Shown here: piece after piece, positions 1 through 5,921 of the stretch
How the letters are laid out: each line of letters starts with the position of its first letter
Numbering within the stretch: position 1 is the first letter of the stretch
Assembly: GCA_029821415.1 (NCBI GenBank)
Contig: JALGTJ010000025.1
Location: 1 to 9,799 of the forward strand
Reading direction: 5' to 3'
Source: Candidatus Zipacnadia bacterium
GTDB lineage: Bacteria > Armatimonadota > Zipacnadia > Zipacnadales > Zipacnadaceae
DNA: 9,799 nt
Notes under the pieces: generated by a model
Told to the model about the DNA's origin: nothing
Database searches by the model: none
What the model saw: only the letters and a program-made list of their open reading frames with translations
Made by a program: the position numbers and the translations under genes

Positions 1-36
1 TTAAGCCACTACCAACGACCTTATCAAACTCCTGTC

Positions 37-65
37 TTGACCTCAAGCTTGCCATAGCATAGAAT
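37..65 (+). promoter_or_regulatory. sigma-70-type promoter upstream of the secreted barrel-like protein
   Basis: A TTGACC hexamer (37-42) and a TAGAAT hexamer (60-65) are separated by exactly 17 bases. Each matches the sigma-70 consensus at five of six positions. A start of transcription near 72 would give a leader of about 50 bases before the ATG at 125. The 8-base sequence CTCAAGCT lies across the end of the -35 box and the spacer (42-49) and again at 84-91, just past the expected start point, so a regulator could bind here. The promoter is read from sequence only. Confidence 0.6.
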
Positions 66-124
66 AACTCTCGTCAGAGTCCACTCAAGCTAATCTGTGC
101 CTACCAAAGGGTGTGCTCACTACG

Positions 125-1846
125 ATGGGAAGCAAACTGCTGAGATATCTGGCCACAGTGATGATTATCCTGGCAAGCGTACTACCCGTTGAAGCGGAAA
201 TGGGCCCGCCCGTTTCGCCTGATAAGAAGCTGATAGCATTTGCCCAAAACCAGCTCGTAGACACGGCCTATCTGCGCGAACACATCGCCGAAATTGAAGA
301 CGACCTGGCCCTTGACGGCGTAATCATCGCTTTGTACCCCGACGACTGGACCGGCCGGCGCACTGGCCAGGAAGACCGCTACTTCGGAGGCCATCACTTC
401 ACCATAGATGATTTCCGCCAAGGAATTGAAGACTTAAAGAACACGCCATTCAGGAGGTTCAAACACAATTTCATTCAGTTCGCTACCTCAGCACGCGGGG
501 CCAGTGACCCCAGCGCCAGCGAGGGTGACGCCAACCTGGATTGGTTTGACCCCAACTGGTCAGTGGTTGCAAACAATGGCGCAGTCATCGCCACAGTGGC
601 GCGGGAAGTCGGCTTTGAGGGTCTGTGGCTGGACTTTGAAGGATATCAACCCAGCCCTGGCCCTTGGGGTGAGCCCTTCAATTATCGGAAGCGTCCCGAC
701 CAGAGCCAGCGCAGCATTGAGGAGATCTCCGCCCAGGTACGGAAAAGGGGCCGGGAGTTCATGGCAGCCATTGTGGCTGCTTACCCCGACATCACCATCG
801 TGATGATACCCCAGGCAGGCGAGTGGAGTGGCCTGCAGTATGAGCTACTGCCCGCCTTTGTGGACGGAATGCTTGAGAGCATGGGCCCGCAGACAACCCT
901 TATCAATGGTCTGGAGCGTGGCTATTCGCTGAGAACTTATGCAGAATTTCTGTCCCTACGCATAGCGGCGGAACGGGAAGGCCGGGCTAAGACCCAGGTG
1001 GGTGCGCTATTTGACCGTATGCGCTACGGCATGGGAGTATGGGTTGACCACCCCACAGAAGAAGATGACCCCTTCAAGTTTTACCTAAACCCCGCGGATT
1101 TCTCGCGCAACTATCGGACGCCCGAGGCACTGGAACATTCGTTGTACTACGCGCTAACAGTGGCTGACCCTGGTAGCTATGTTTGGCTTTTCATCTGGCA
1201 ACAGCCCCTATGGTTCCGGCCCGACCTGCGTCAGACGCAAAACCTGGGCGAGCTTCCCGCTGCATACCGGGAAGCCCTACGCAATTGTCGCAAGCCCCAC
1301 GACCTGTCGTGGGTAGCGGAGAATGTTGAGATCAAGCCCCCACTTATGCCGGAAGACCTCGCCGCACACGGTAGCAGTATCCTGCTGAATGGGGATTTCG
1401 AGCAGTGGGCCGACGGGGCGCCGCTACACTGGCTCCCTCGGGGACAGGGACCGGACATAGCCCGGGAACAGGAGCAGGTCCACAGCGGCGCCAGCGCAGT
1501 CCGCCTGACCACTGATCGGCCGGAGGGCGCAAACCATGTGTGGATTGATCAGCTCCTGCCCGCGGAGCCTTACCGGGGTAAAACTATAACTGTGGGCGTA
1601 TGGATGAAGTGCAGCCTGGAAGAGATAGGGCCGCAGGTATTCGACATTGCGGAGGGAGCAACCGAGCCCTACGATTGGCCAATGACCTATACCAAGGGGC
1701 CCGACGTCAACGGCTGGCGTTTCTGTACCTCCACCAAGAAGATTCGGCCCAACGCCGACCAGGTCGGCTTCCGACTGGGGACCCACCTGATCCATGGCAT
1801 TAGCATCTACATTGATGACGCACAGGCCGTAGTCGTAGAACCTTGA
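125..1846 (+). CDS. secreted protein of unknown family: barrel-like N-terminal domain plus C-terminal CBM-like jelly-roll
   Basis: I do not recognise a named family. Residue numbers below count from a possible GTG at 113; subtract 4 for the ATG at 125. I prefer the ATG because an AAAGGG at 106-111 nearly touches the GTG, although it is also rather far from the ATG. A hydrophobic signal peptide covers about residues 7-28, with likely cleavage after VEA. Residues 40-400 alternate hydrophobic strands and helices like a TIM barrel: DGVIIALYP (68-76), EGLWLDFEGY (169-178), TIVMIPQAGEW (228-238), LINGLERGY (263-271), YGMGVWVDH (305-313) and WLFIWQQPLWF (358-368). The acidic residues D174, E176, E268 and D312, and the tryptophans, are where a glycoside hydrolase active site could be; this is inference. 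Residues 423-577 begin with LNGDFEQW and end with IYIDDAQ, the usual outline of a CBM4/9-like galactose-binding-fold domain. It probably acts on or binds an extracellular glycan. Confidence 0.85.
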   Translation: MGSKLLRYLATVMIILASVLPVEAEMGPPVSPDKKLIAFAQNQLVDTAYLREHIAEIEDDLALDGVIIALYPDDWTGRRTGQEDRYFGGHHFTIDDFRQGIEDLKNTPFRRFKHNFIQFATSARGASDPSASEGDANLDWFDPNWSVVANNGAVIATVAREVGFEGLWLDFEGYQPSPGPWGEPFNYRKRPDQSQRSIEEISAQVRKRGREFMAAIVAAYPDITIVMIPQAGEWSGLQYELLPAFVDGMLESMGPQTTLINGLERGYSLRTYAEFLSLRIAAEREGRAKTQVGALFDRMRYGMGVWVDHPTEEDDPFKFYLNPADFSRNYRTPEALEHSLYYALTVADPGSYVWLFIWQQPLWFRPDLRQTQNLGELPAAYREALRNCRKPHDLSWVAENVEIKPPLMPEDLAAHGSSILLNGDFEQWADGAPLHWLPRGQGPDIAREQEQVHSGASAVRLTTDRPEGANHVWIDQLLPAEPYRGKTITVGVWMKCSLEEIGPQVFDIAEGATEPYDWPMTYTKGPDVNGWRFCTSTKKIRPNADQVGFRLGTHLIHGISIYIDDAQAVVVEP

Positions 1847-1945
1847 GCAGGTGCAGGCGGGACAGCCGGGTGTGCAGCACGCTGGGCGGCAGTGCGCTAT
1901 TGCTCAGTGTTGTGTAGGATAGAAGTTGTGAGAAGCTCGCCTCGT

Positions 1946-1954
1946 GAAGGGAGG
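1946..1954 (+). promoter_or_regulatory. strong ribosome binding site that fixes the aldo/keto reductase start
   Basis: GAAGGGAGG lies 7 bases before the ATG at 1962. It overlaps an in-frame GTG at 1944, so that upstream GTG is very unlikely to be used. This shortens the protein from 336 to 330 residues. Confidence 0.75.
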
Positions 1955-1961
1955 CCACATA

Positions 1962-2954
1962 ATGCAATCTCGCAACCATAGTCAGGTAGCAGCCCGTGAT
2001 ACCCTTCCTCGCCGCATCTTGGGAAGGACAGGCTTGGAAGTGAGTGTACTGGGCATGGGCGGCGTTGGCGCCATGGGCAAGTATGGTCCAGTTACTCGCG
2101 AGAGCTTTGCCCTCACTATGACTCGGGCGGCAGAGCTGGGTATGAACTTCCTAGACACCTCCCCTGATTACGGGGATAGTGAAGCGGTTTTCGGCTACTA
2201 TCTCCAGGACCACCGTGACGATTGGATTGTCTGTACCAAAGTGGGCGGCTGCTTAGGCAGAGAGAACCTGACTCGGCAGCAGGTCCTGGAGCAACTGCCC
2301 CAGAGCCTGGAGCGCCTGCGCGTGGACTATGCAGACGTAGTCCTCATTCACAGCATCCACCAGTATGGCAAGGGCGCAGCGGCTATCGAGCGACTGTTAG
2401 CTCCCGGCGGGGCCGTGGAAGGGTTGAAAGAACTCCAGGAAGAGGGCAAGGTGCGCTTTATTGGCGTCAGTGGCCATGTGCCTGAACTTCTCCCTGCTCT
2501 TGCCACTGATCTTTTTGATGTAGCACTTACATACAATTCGTTCAACCTGCTTATGCAGTATGCCCACAAGGAGTTGTTCCCTCTGGCCCAGAAGCATAAT
2601 GTAGGAATAGTAGTAGCGGGAGCCTTCTATCAGGGGCTCCTCACCCCGGACCGCGAATCCGTGTTGCAGCGCAAGGATCAATGGTTCGAGCGTGACGACC
2701 CTGGCTACTATCGCACGCAGGAACTGTTAGACCGCCTTGAGCGCCTCAGAGATCTGGTAGAGGGGGACGACCAGGCGCTTAGGAGTTTAGCCTTGCGGTT
2801 TGCATTCTCTCATCCGGCTATCTCACTGGTGATCTCTGGAATGACTTGTTGCGAAGAAGTGGAGGAAAATGTCGCTGCTACACTTCTGGGGCCCCTGAGC
2901 ACCGACGAACTCCAACAGGTGGCGGATGTGTTGGGAACCACGTTATCTTGGTAA
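1962..2954 (+). CDS. aldo/keto reductase (AKR superfamily)
   Basis: A cytoplasmic NAD(P)H-dependent oxidoreductase that would interconvert an aldehyde or ketone, often on a sugar, and an alcohol. It opens with the family signature LPRRILGRTGLEVSVLGMGG. The catalytic tetrad is complete: Asp65 and Tyr70 in FLDTSPDYGDSE, Lys93 in IVCTKVGG and His130 in VVLIHSIH (numbered from the ATG at 1962). The C-terminal part, LALRFAFSHPAISLVISGM followed by EEVEENVAA, is the usual cofactor-binding end of the family. The length of 330 residues is normal, and there is no signal peptide and no C-terminal iron-sulfur cysteine motif of the kind seen in some relatives. The gene lies 115 bases after the secreted protein gene with no obvious terminator or clear promoter between them, and 44 bases before the NIPSNAP gene, so it may share a transcript with both. 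The substrate cannot be read from the sequence; a deoxy- or aldose-sugar dehydrogenase role is possible. Confidence 0.93.
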   Translation: MQSRNHSQVAARDTLPRRILGRTGLEVSVLGMGGVGAMGKYGPVTRESFALTMTRAAELGMNFLDTSPDYGDSEAVFGYYLQDHRDDWIVCTKVGGCLGRENLTRQQVLEQLPQSLERLRVDYADVVLIHSIHQYGKGAAAIERLLAPGGAVEGLKELQEEGKVRFIGVSGHVPELLPALATDLFDVALTYNSFNLLMQYAHKELFPLAQKHNVGIVVAGAFYQGLLTPDRESVLQRKDQWFERDDPGYYRTQELLDRLERLRDLVEGDDQALRSLALRFAFSHPAISLVISGMTCCEEVEENVAATLLGPLSTDELQQVADVLGTTLSW

Positions 2955-2965
2955 TCAGTTAGCTA

Positions 2966-2987
2966 CTTATCAGAAGAGGCCGATAAG
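2966..2987 (+). repeat. short inverted repeat CTTATC / GATAAG between AKR and NIPSNAP genes
   Basis: CTTATC (2966-2971) and GATAAG (2982-2987) are perfect 6-base arms around a 10-base loop, within the 44-base gap. The right arm runs directly into the AAAGAGG ribosome binding site of the next gene. There is no T run, so it is not a terminator. It could be an mRNA processing or translation-modulating hairpin, or chance. Confidence 0.3.
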
Positions 2988-2998
2988 AAAGAGGACTG

Positions 2999-3391
2999 AT
3001 GGAGATGATTTATGAGTTCCGCGTCTATCAGCTTCATCCCGGAAAACTTCAAGCTTTTAAGCAACGCTTCAAGAAGGTCACGCTACCGCTGTTTGCCAAG
3101 CATGGTGTCCGCCTTGTGGCCTTCTGGGAATGCGGCAGGTTGCCTGAAGAGGTAGAGACACAGATAGTGCCGGGCGGCACCTTCACCCCCACTACCCGGG
3201 CCACTTTTGGACATGACGAGATTGCCTATCTGGTCTCCTTCGAGAGCCTGGAAGAGCGCGACCGGGCCTGGCAGGCCTTCGTGAACGATGAAGAATGGGT
3301 GACCTACCGGCAGGCAGAAGAAGCGGCGGGCCCTCTGGTCGCCGAGGAGAAGTTCAAACTGTTACTGCCCACCGATTTCTCGCCAATATAG
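2999..3391 (+). CDS. NIPSNAP family protein
   Basis: A small 130-residue protein of the NIPSNAP family, whose members fold as a dimeric alpha/beta barrel. Bacterial roles are mostly unknown; these genes often sit beside sugar oxidoreductases. The family pattern is clear: IYEFRVYQLHPGKLQAFKQRF at the start, the central LPLFAKHGVRLVAFWE, then EIAYLVSFESLEERDRAWQAF and EEWVTYRQAEE. No signal peptide or membrane segment is visible, so it is expected in the cytoplasm. A GAGG (2991-2994) precedes the ATG at 2999 by 4 bases; a second in-frame ATG at 3005 has a 10-base spacing and would remove only two residues, so the exact start is open. It is probably co-transcribed with the aldo/keto reductase. 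A role as a partner or accessory in the same sugar or aldehyde pathway is inference. Confidence 0.9.
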   Translation: MEMIYEFRVYQLHPGKLQAFKQRFKKVTLPLFAKHGVRLVAFWECGRLPEEVETQIVPGGTFTPTTRATFGHDEIAYLVSFESLEERDRAWQAFVNDEEWVTYRQAEEAAGPLVAEEKFKLLLPTDFSPI

Positions 3392-3443
3392 TGATTTATC
3401 CCTCGCTAACCAATTATGGAGCCTACCACCGCATTCACAGCGG

Positions 3444-3470
3444 CTAACCTGCCTGCCACGACAGGGTTAG
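3444..3470. terminator. possible weak bidirectional hairpin between converging genes
   Basis: CTAACC (3444-3449) pairs with GGTTAG (3465-3470). The stem extends by two more pairs, TG with CA, if one G (3464) is bulged out. The right arm contains the TAA stop (3467-3469) of the minus-strand oxidoreductase. Neither side has a run of T, so if it stops transcription it is not a standard intrinsic terminator. Confidence 0.3.
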
Positions 3471-4474
3471 AAGTCATTCTTCACCGCGACTACAGCACCA
3501 CCGTTGTGCGATGATTCGATCGCAGCCCAGGCCGTAGCCACTGTCTTAGCCCCGTCAACACCATCAATCAATGGCGTCTTGTCATTGATGACGCAGTCAA
3601 CGAAATGCTCCATCTCGCTGGTTAGTGCCTTGGTCATTGGTTCTATGGGGAGCTCCATCCAGCGTGATTTGTCAACCTGGCGCAGGCTCATCTTCGCCGT
3701 CGTACTGGTATTGTCCCCGACGACGGTCCCTTCAGTGCCCCACACCTCCAGATCAATGTTATACGGGCGCTGGCAGCCCGAGGACACAGTTACCCGTCCG
3801 ATGACATCGTTCGCAAACTGCAGGTTAAGGATCCACATGTCGTCAACCTGCTGCTGGGGAATATTAAAGTGGTTGCTCAGTGCGGAGACGGCGATGACAT
3901 CGCCGCCGAACCAACGTGCCAGATCAATAGCGTGGCAGCCACCTCCGACCAAGATGTGACGCTTTTCCGGGTCAAAGCGCCAGCCGTCGAATCCCGGAAT
4001 CGTCTCGTAGTTATGGATATAGCTAGTGGCAACAAAGTATATCTCGCCCAGTGTCCCGTCGGTGGCCCACTTATGAGCATCCTGGAAGAACTTGTGAAAG
4101 CGGCACACCTGCGCAACCATCAGTTTCCTTCCGTACTTGCGGGCGGCGTCCACCATCTGTTGACACTGTTGGATCGTATGGGCCATTGGCTTTTCCACCA
4201 GCACATGTTTGCCGGCCGCCAACGCCTTGACTGTCTGCTCCATATGCAGATAGTCTGGCGTAGCGACCAAAACAATGTCCACATTCTCCGCAGCCAGTAA
4301 CTCGTCGTAGTCAGTGGTGGCCAGCGGTACATTAAACTCTCTTCCCACATTCGCCACCAACTCTGCGTCAACATCGCATACTGCGACCAGTTCGGCCTCG
4401 GGCAGACCTTCGTACTGCAGGAAATGGCTGTAGCCCATACTCAACCCCACGATCCCTATACCAAGTTGCACCAT
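3467..4474 (-). CDS. Gfo/Idh/MocA family NAD(P)-dependent oxidoreductase
   Basis: A cytoplasmic dehydrogenase of the glucose-fructose oxidoreductase / inositol dehydrogenase / MocA family, which typically oxidises or reduces a ring carbon of a sugar, inositol or sugar acid. The N-terminal Rossmann fold starts with GIGIVGLSMG, followed by VAVCDVDAEL. VLVEKPMA holds the conserved Glu-Lys-Pro, with the lysine at residue 95 from the chosen start. GGGCHAIDLARWFGG carries the conserved His and Asp of the catalytic region (residues 181 and 184). The C-terminal half is the usual beta-sheet substrate domain, with IDLEVWGTEGTVVGDN and the closing helices. The ribosome binding site GGAAGGA (4484-4490 on the minus strand) is 9 bases from the ATG at 4474 but only 3 from an in-frame ATG at 4480, so I use 4474 (335 residues). 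The gene is divergent from the Asp-box protein gene and converges on the NIPSNAP gene. The substrate is unknown. Confidence 0.93.
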   Translation of the reverse strand: MVQLGIGIVGLSMGYSHFLQYEGLPEAELVAVCDVDAELVANVGREFNVPLATTDYDELLAAENVDIVLVATPDYLHMEQTVKALAAGKHVLVEKPMAHTIQQCQQMVDAARKYGRKLMVAQVCRFHKFFQDAHKWATDGTLGEIYFVATSYIHNYETIPGFDGWRFDPEKRHILVGGGCHAIDLARWFGGDVIAVSALSNHFNIPQQQVDDMWILNLQFANDVIGRVTVSSGCQRPYNIDLEVWGTEGTVVGDNTSTTAKMSLRQVDKSRWMELPIEPMTKALTSEMEHFVDCVINDKTPLIDGVDGAKTVATAWAAIESSHNGGAVVAVKNDF

Positions 4475-4536
4475 TATCATCAGTCCTTCCGTTAGCTGTC
4501 ATCTTTAATTGTCTCTGTCATCACTTTACTCAGGTC

Positions 4537-4554
4537 CCTGCTAAATTCCTGCTA
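4537..4554. repeat. tandem CCTGCTA pair, 11 bp apart, in the divergent intergenic region
   Basis: CCTGCTA occurs at 4537-4543 and 4548-4554, with AATT between, so the two copies start 11 bases apart, about one helical turn. The block also contains the GCTA/TAGC inverted pair (4540-4543, 4553-4556). It lies 26 bases upstream of the -35 box at 4581, where an activator or repressor site would be plausible. A 7-base match over this distance can arise by chance, so confidence is low. Confidence 0.3.
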
Positions 4555-4580
4555 GCGTCCAAAAATTCTCTGTCCCTTTA

Positions 4581-4609
4581 TTGACACGAGCGACTAAACG
4601 CTATATGGT
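4581..4609 (+). promoter_or_regulatory. sigma-70-type promoter for the exported Asp-box protein
   Basis: A perfect TTGACA -35 box (4581-4586) is followed after 17 bases by TATGGT (4604-4609), which matches the -10 consensus at four of six positions. An overlapping TATATG (4602-4607) with a 15-base spacer is a weaker alternative. Transcription would start near 4616, leaving a leader of roughly 45 bases. This position also rules out a TTG codon at 4609 as a start, because it overlaps the -10 box and would not be in the mRNA. Confidence 0.55.
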
Positions 4610-4647
4610 TGGCTCGTAGCATTACGCACTATACGACTACCAACAAA

Positions 4648-4653
4648 GAGGAG
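4648..4653 (+). promoter_or_regulatory. ribosome binding site for the ATG at 4663
   Basis: GAGGAG lies 9 bases before the ATG at 4663. It fixes the start of the signal-peptide form of the protein, which begins MRKFASV. Confidence 0.65.
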
Positions 4654-4662
4654 AAAGTGCCA

Positions 4663-5877
4663 ATGAGAAAATTCGCTTCCGTATGCGTCATTATGATGGT
4701 GCCTGCTTTCATCTACCTACCCGTTCAAGCAAAGGAGATCATCATGACACCAGAACAGCAACGCGAGTTGAACACCGCCCTGTGGGAACAGTACGACTAC
4801 ACCCAATACCCGACCAACCTGACTGGCTTTACCTTTAATCTGCAACAGATAACGTCGGTGACCCAGCATCCCGCGATTCGCGTGCAAGTGGGCCCCCCTG
4901 GTTACTACAAGGGTTGTCTGGTGCGAATGCCCAATGGCGATTTAATTGCCACACCCGCAGTTAGACCCGCTGAGGGTGGTTTTCGCTCGGTGGTTTACCG
5001 ATCAACCGATGAGGGCCTCTCGTGGGAGCAAATCGCTGCACCACCCGATCTGCCCGGCAAGGAGCACGGGTTGGCGGTGCTATCCGACGGCACTCTGCTG
5101 CATATCAACTATAGCGGCCACCTGTCTCGTTCCGAGGATGGCGGATATACCTGGGAGTGCAACTATATGCAACTGCCCTTCGGAACAATGAGCCGTAACA
5201 TTGAGGAGCGCGAAGACGGCACTCTGGTGATAGTTGGCGTCAATACCGACGAGGGGCGGCCGGCCGATCGCCTGGTCATCTGCACGTCGCAGGACAAGGG
5301 CCTGTCGTGGACGGCCAAAGAGGTCCCCGTGGGGACTGACTACACGCCGTTCCTCGACTACGAGGGCGCCCGTGTCATGGCCGAAGAGCCCAGTTGGCTG
5401 ACGCTGCCTGACGGGCGCATGGTGCTGATCTTCCGCGCGGAGCAGAGCCGCGTTATCGGCGATGAGCCGCCGACATTTGCACTGCAACGTTACGGCGAGG
5501 CCGGCGACCACATGGTCATCACCGAGTCCACCGACGGCGGCGAACACTGGAGCACACCCCGCAATATGACTGGTTACGGAGAGCCGCACGGCTATCTGAC
5601 CCTGCTTCAGGATGGCCGGCTCATGTGCACCTACGCCAACTACCACCTGCCCTACGGCATCTTTGCTATCTTCAGCGAAGACTTGGGCCGAACCTGGGAT
5701 CTGGAGCATCGAATTATGTTGGGGCTATCCACTGATATCTACGTAGGCTGGCCGGTCACTTTGCAACTGCCCGACGGCAGCATGATAACCAGCTACGCGA
5801 CCACCGCATATTCATCGGAGAAACGTGGTGAGGGCACCGCTTTCCAGATAGTAAAGTGGGAACTGCCTTCCCAGTAG
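4663..5877 (+). CDS. exported Asp-box (BNR, sialidase-fold) protein
   Basis: A 404-residue protein with a sialidase-type six-bladed propeller pattern, probably an exported glycan-active enzyme or binding protein. The start at 4663 has a strong ribosome binding site and gives a signal peptide, MRKFASVCVIMMVPAFIYLPVQA, with likely cleavage before KEI. Five Asp boxes (S-x-D-x-G-x-x-W) are visible at residues 114-121 (STDEGLSW), 157-164 (SEDGGYTW), 209-216 (SQDKGLSW), 289-296 (STDGGEHW) and 338-345 (SEDLGRTW). VRMPNG near residue 87 resembles the Arg-Ile-Pro motif of sialidases. EPSWLTLPDG and the arginine 16 residues after the Glu (Glu242, Arg258) match the position of a catalytic Glu and a second arginine of the triad. 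True sialidase activity is not shown, because many Asp-box proteins act on other sugars or are not enzymes, and no sialic-acid catabolic gene is nearby. It has its own promoter and is divergent from the Gfo/Idh/MocA gene. Confidence 0.88.
   Translation: MRKFASVCVIMMVPAFIYLPVQAKEIIMTPEQQRELNTALWEQYDYTQYPTNLTGFTFNLQQITSVTQHPAIRVQVGPPGYYKGCLVRMPNGDLIATPAVRPAEGGFRSVVYRSTDEGLSWEQIAAPPDLPGKEHGLAVLSDGTLLHINYSGHLSRSEDGGYTWECNYMQLPFGTMSRNIEEREDGTLVIVGVNTDEGRPADRLVICTSQDKGLSWTAKEVPVGTDYTPFLDYEGARVMAEEPSWLTLPDGRMVLIFRAEQSRVIGDEPPTFALQRYGEAGDHMVITESTDGGEHWSTPRNMTGYGEPHGYLTLLQDGRLMCTYANYHLPYGIFAIFSEDLGRTWDLEHRIMLGLSTDIYVGWPVTLQLPDGSMITSYATTAYSSEKRGEGTAFQIVKWELPSQ
4731..4737 (+). promoter_or_regulatory. 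second, internal ribosome binding site before an in-frame ATG (4744)
   Basis: AAAGGAG lies 6 bases before the in-frame ATG at 4744, which encodes the start of MTPEQQRELN. This codon comes five residues after the predicted signal peptide cleavage site. Initiation here would give a 377-residue form without a signal peptide. The AAGGAG bases also encode Lys-Glu of the long form, so chance is possible. Confidence 0.45.
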
Positions 5878-5885
5878 CCTACCAT

Positions 5886-5921
5886 GTTGGAGAATATAGC
5901 CGGCTGCCGACTACTTCCAAC
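5886..5921. terminator. nested inverted repeat between two converging genes
   Basis: The gap between two converging genes is only 33 bases. An outer stem pairs GTTGGA (5886-5891) with TCCAAC (5916-5921). Inside it, TAGcCGG (5897-5903) pairs with CCGaCTA (5907-5913) around a CTG loop with one mismatch. The right half overlaps the stop codon of the repeat protein. There is no T run, so this could at best be a weak two-way terminator. Confidence 0.35.

Noticed and set aside
1424..1795. 123-residue minus-strand frame under the CBM-like domain
   Set aside because: It is a shadow of the sense gene, whose domain pattern is coherent; no ribosome binding site or motif supports it.
1847..1961. Promoter or terminator in the gap before the aldo/keto reductase
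   Set aside because: TTGCTC (1900-1905) has no well-spaced -10 box, and the short GC-rich palindromes such as CAGCACGCTG are not followed by T runs.
3504..4300. Plus-strand open frames of 151 and 143 residues opposite the Gfo/Idh/MocA gene
   Set aside because: They overlap a gene with intact Rossmann and EKP motifs and show no domain pattern.
4609..4662. Upstream TTG start for the Asp-box protein
   Set aside because: It overlaps the -10 box and would not be in the transcript. It would also put 18 polar residues before the signal peptide.
5080..5709. 209-residue open frame on the minus strand inside the Asp-box gene
   Set aside because: It is antisense to a gene with five clear Asp boxes and a good promoter. 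It has no family resemblance that I can see.
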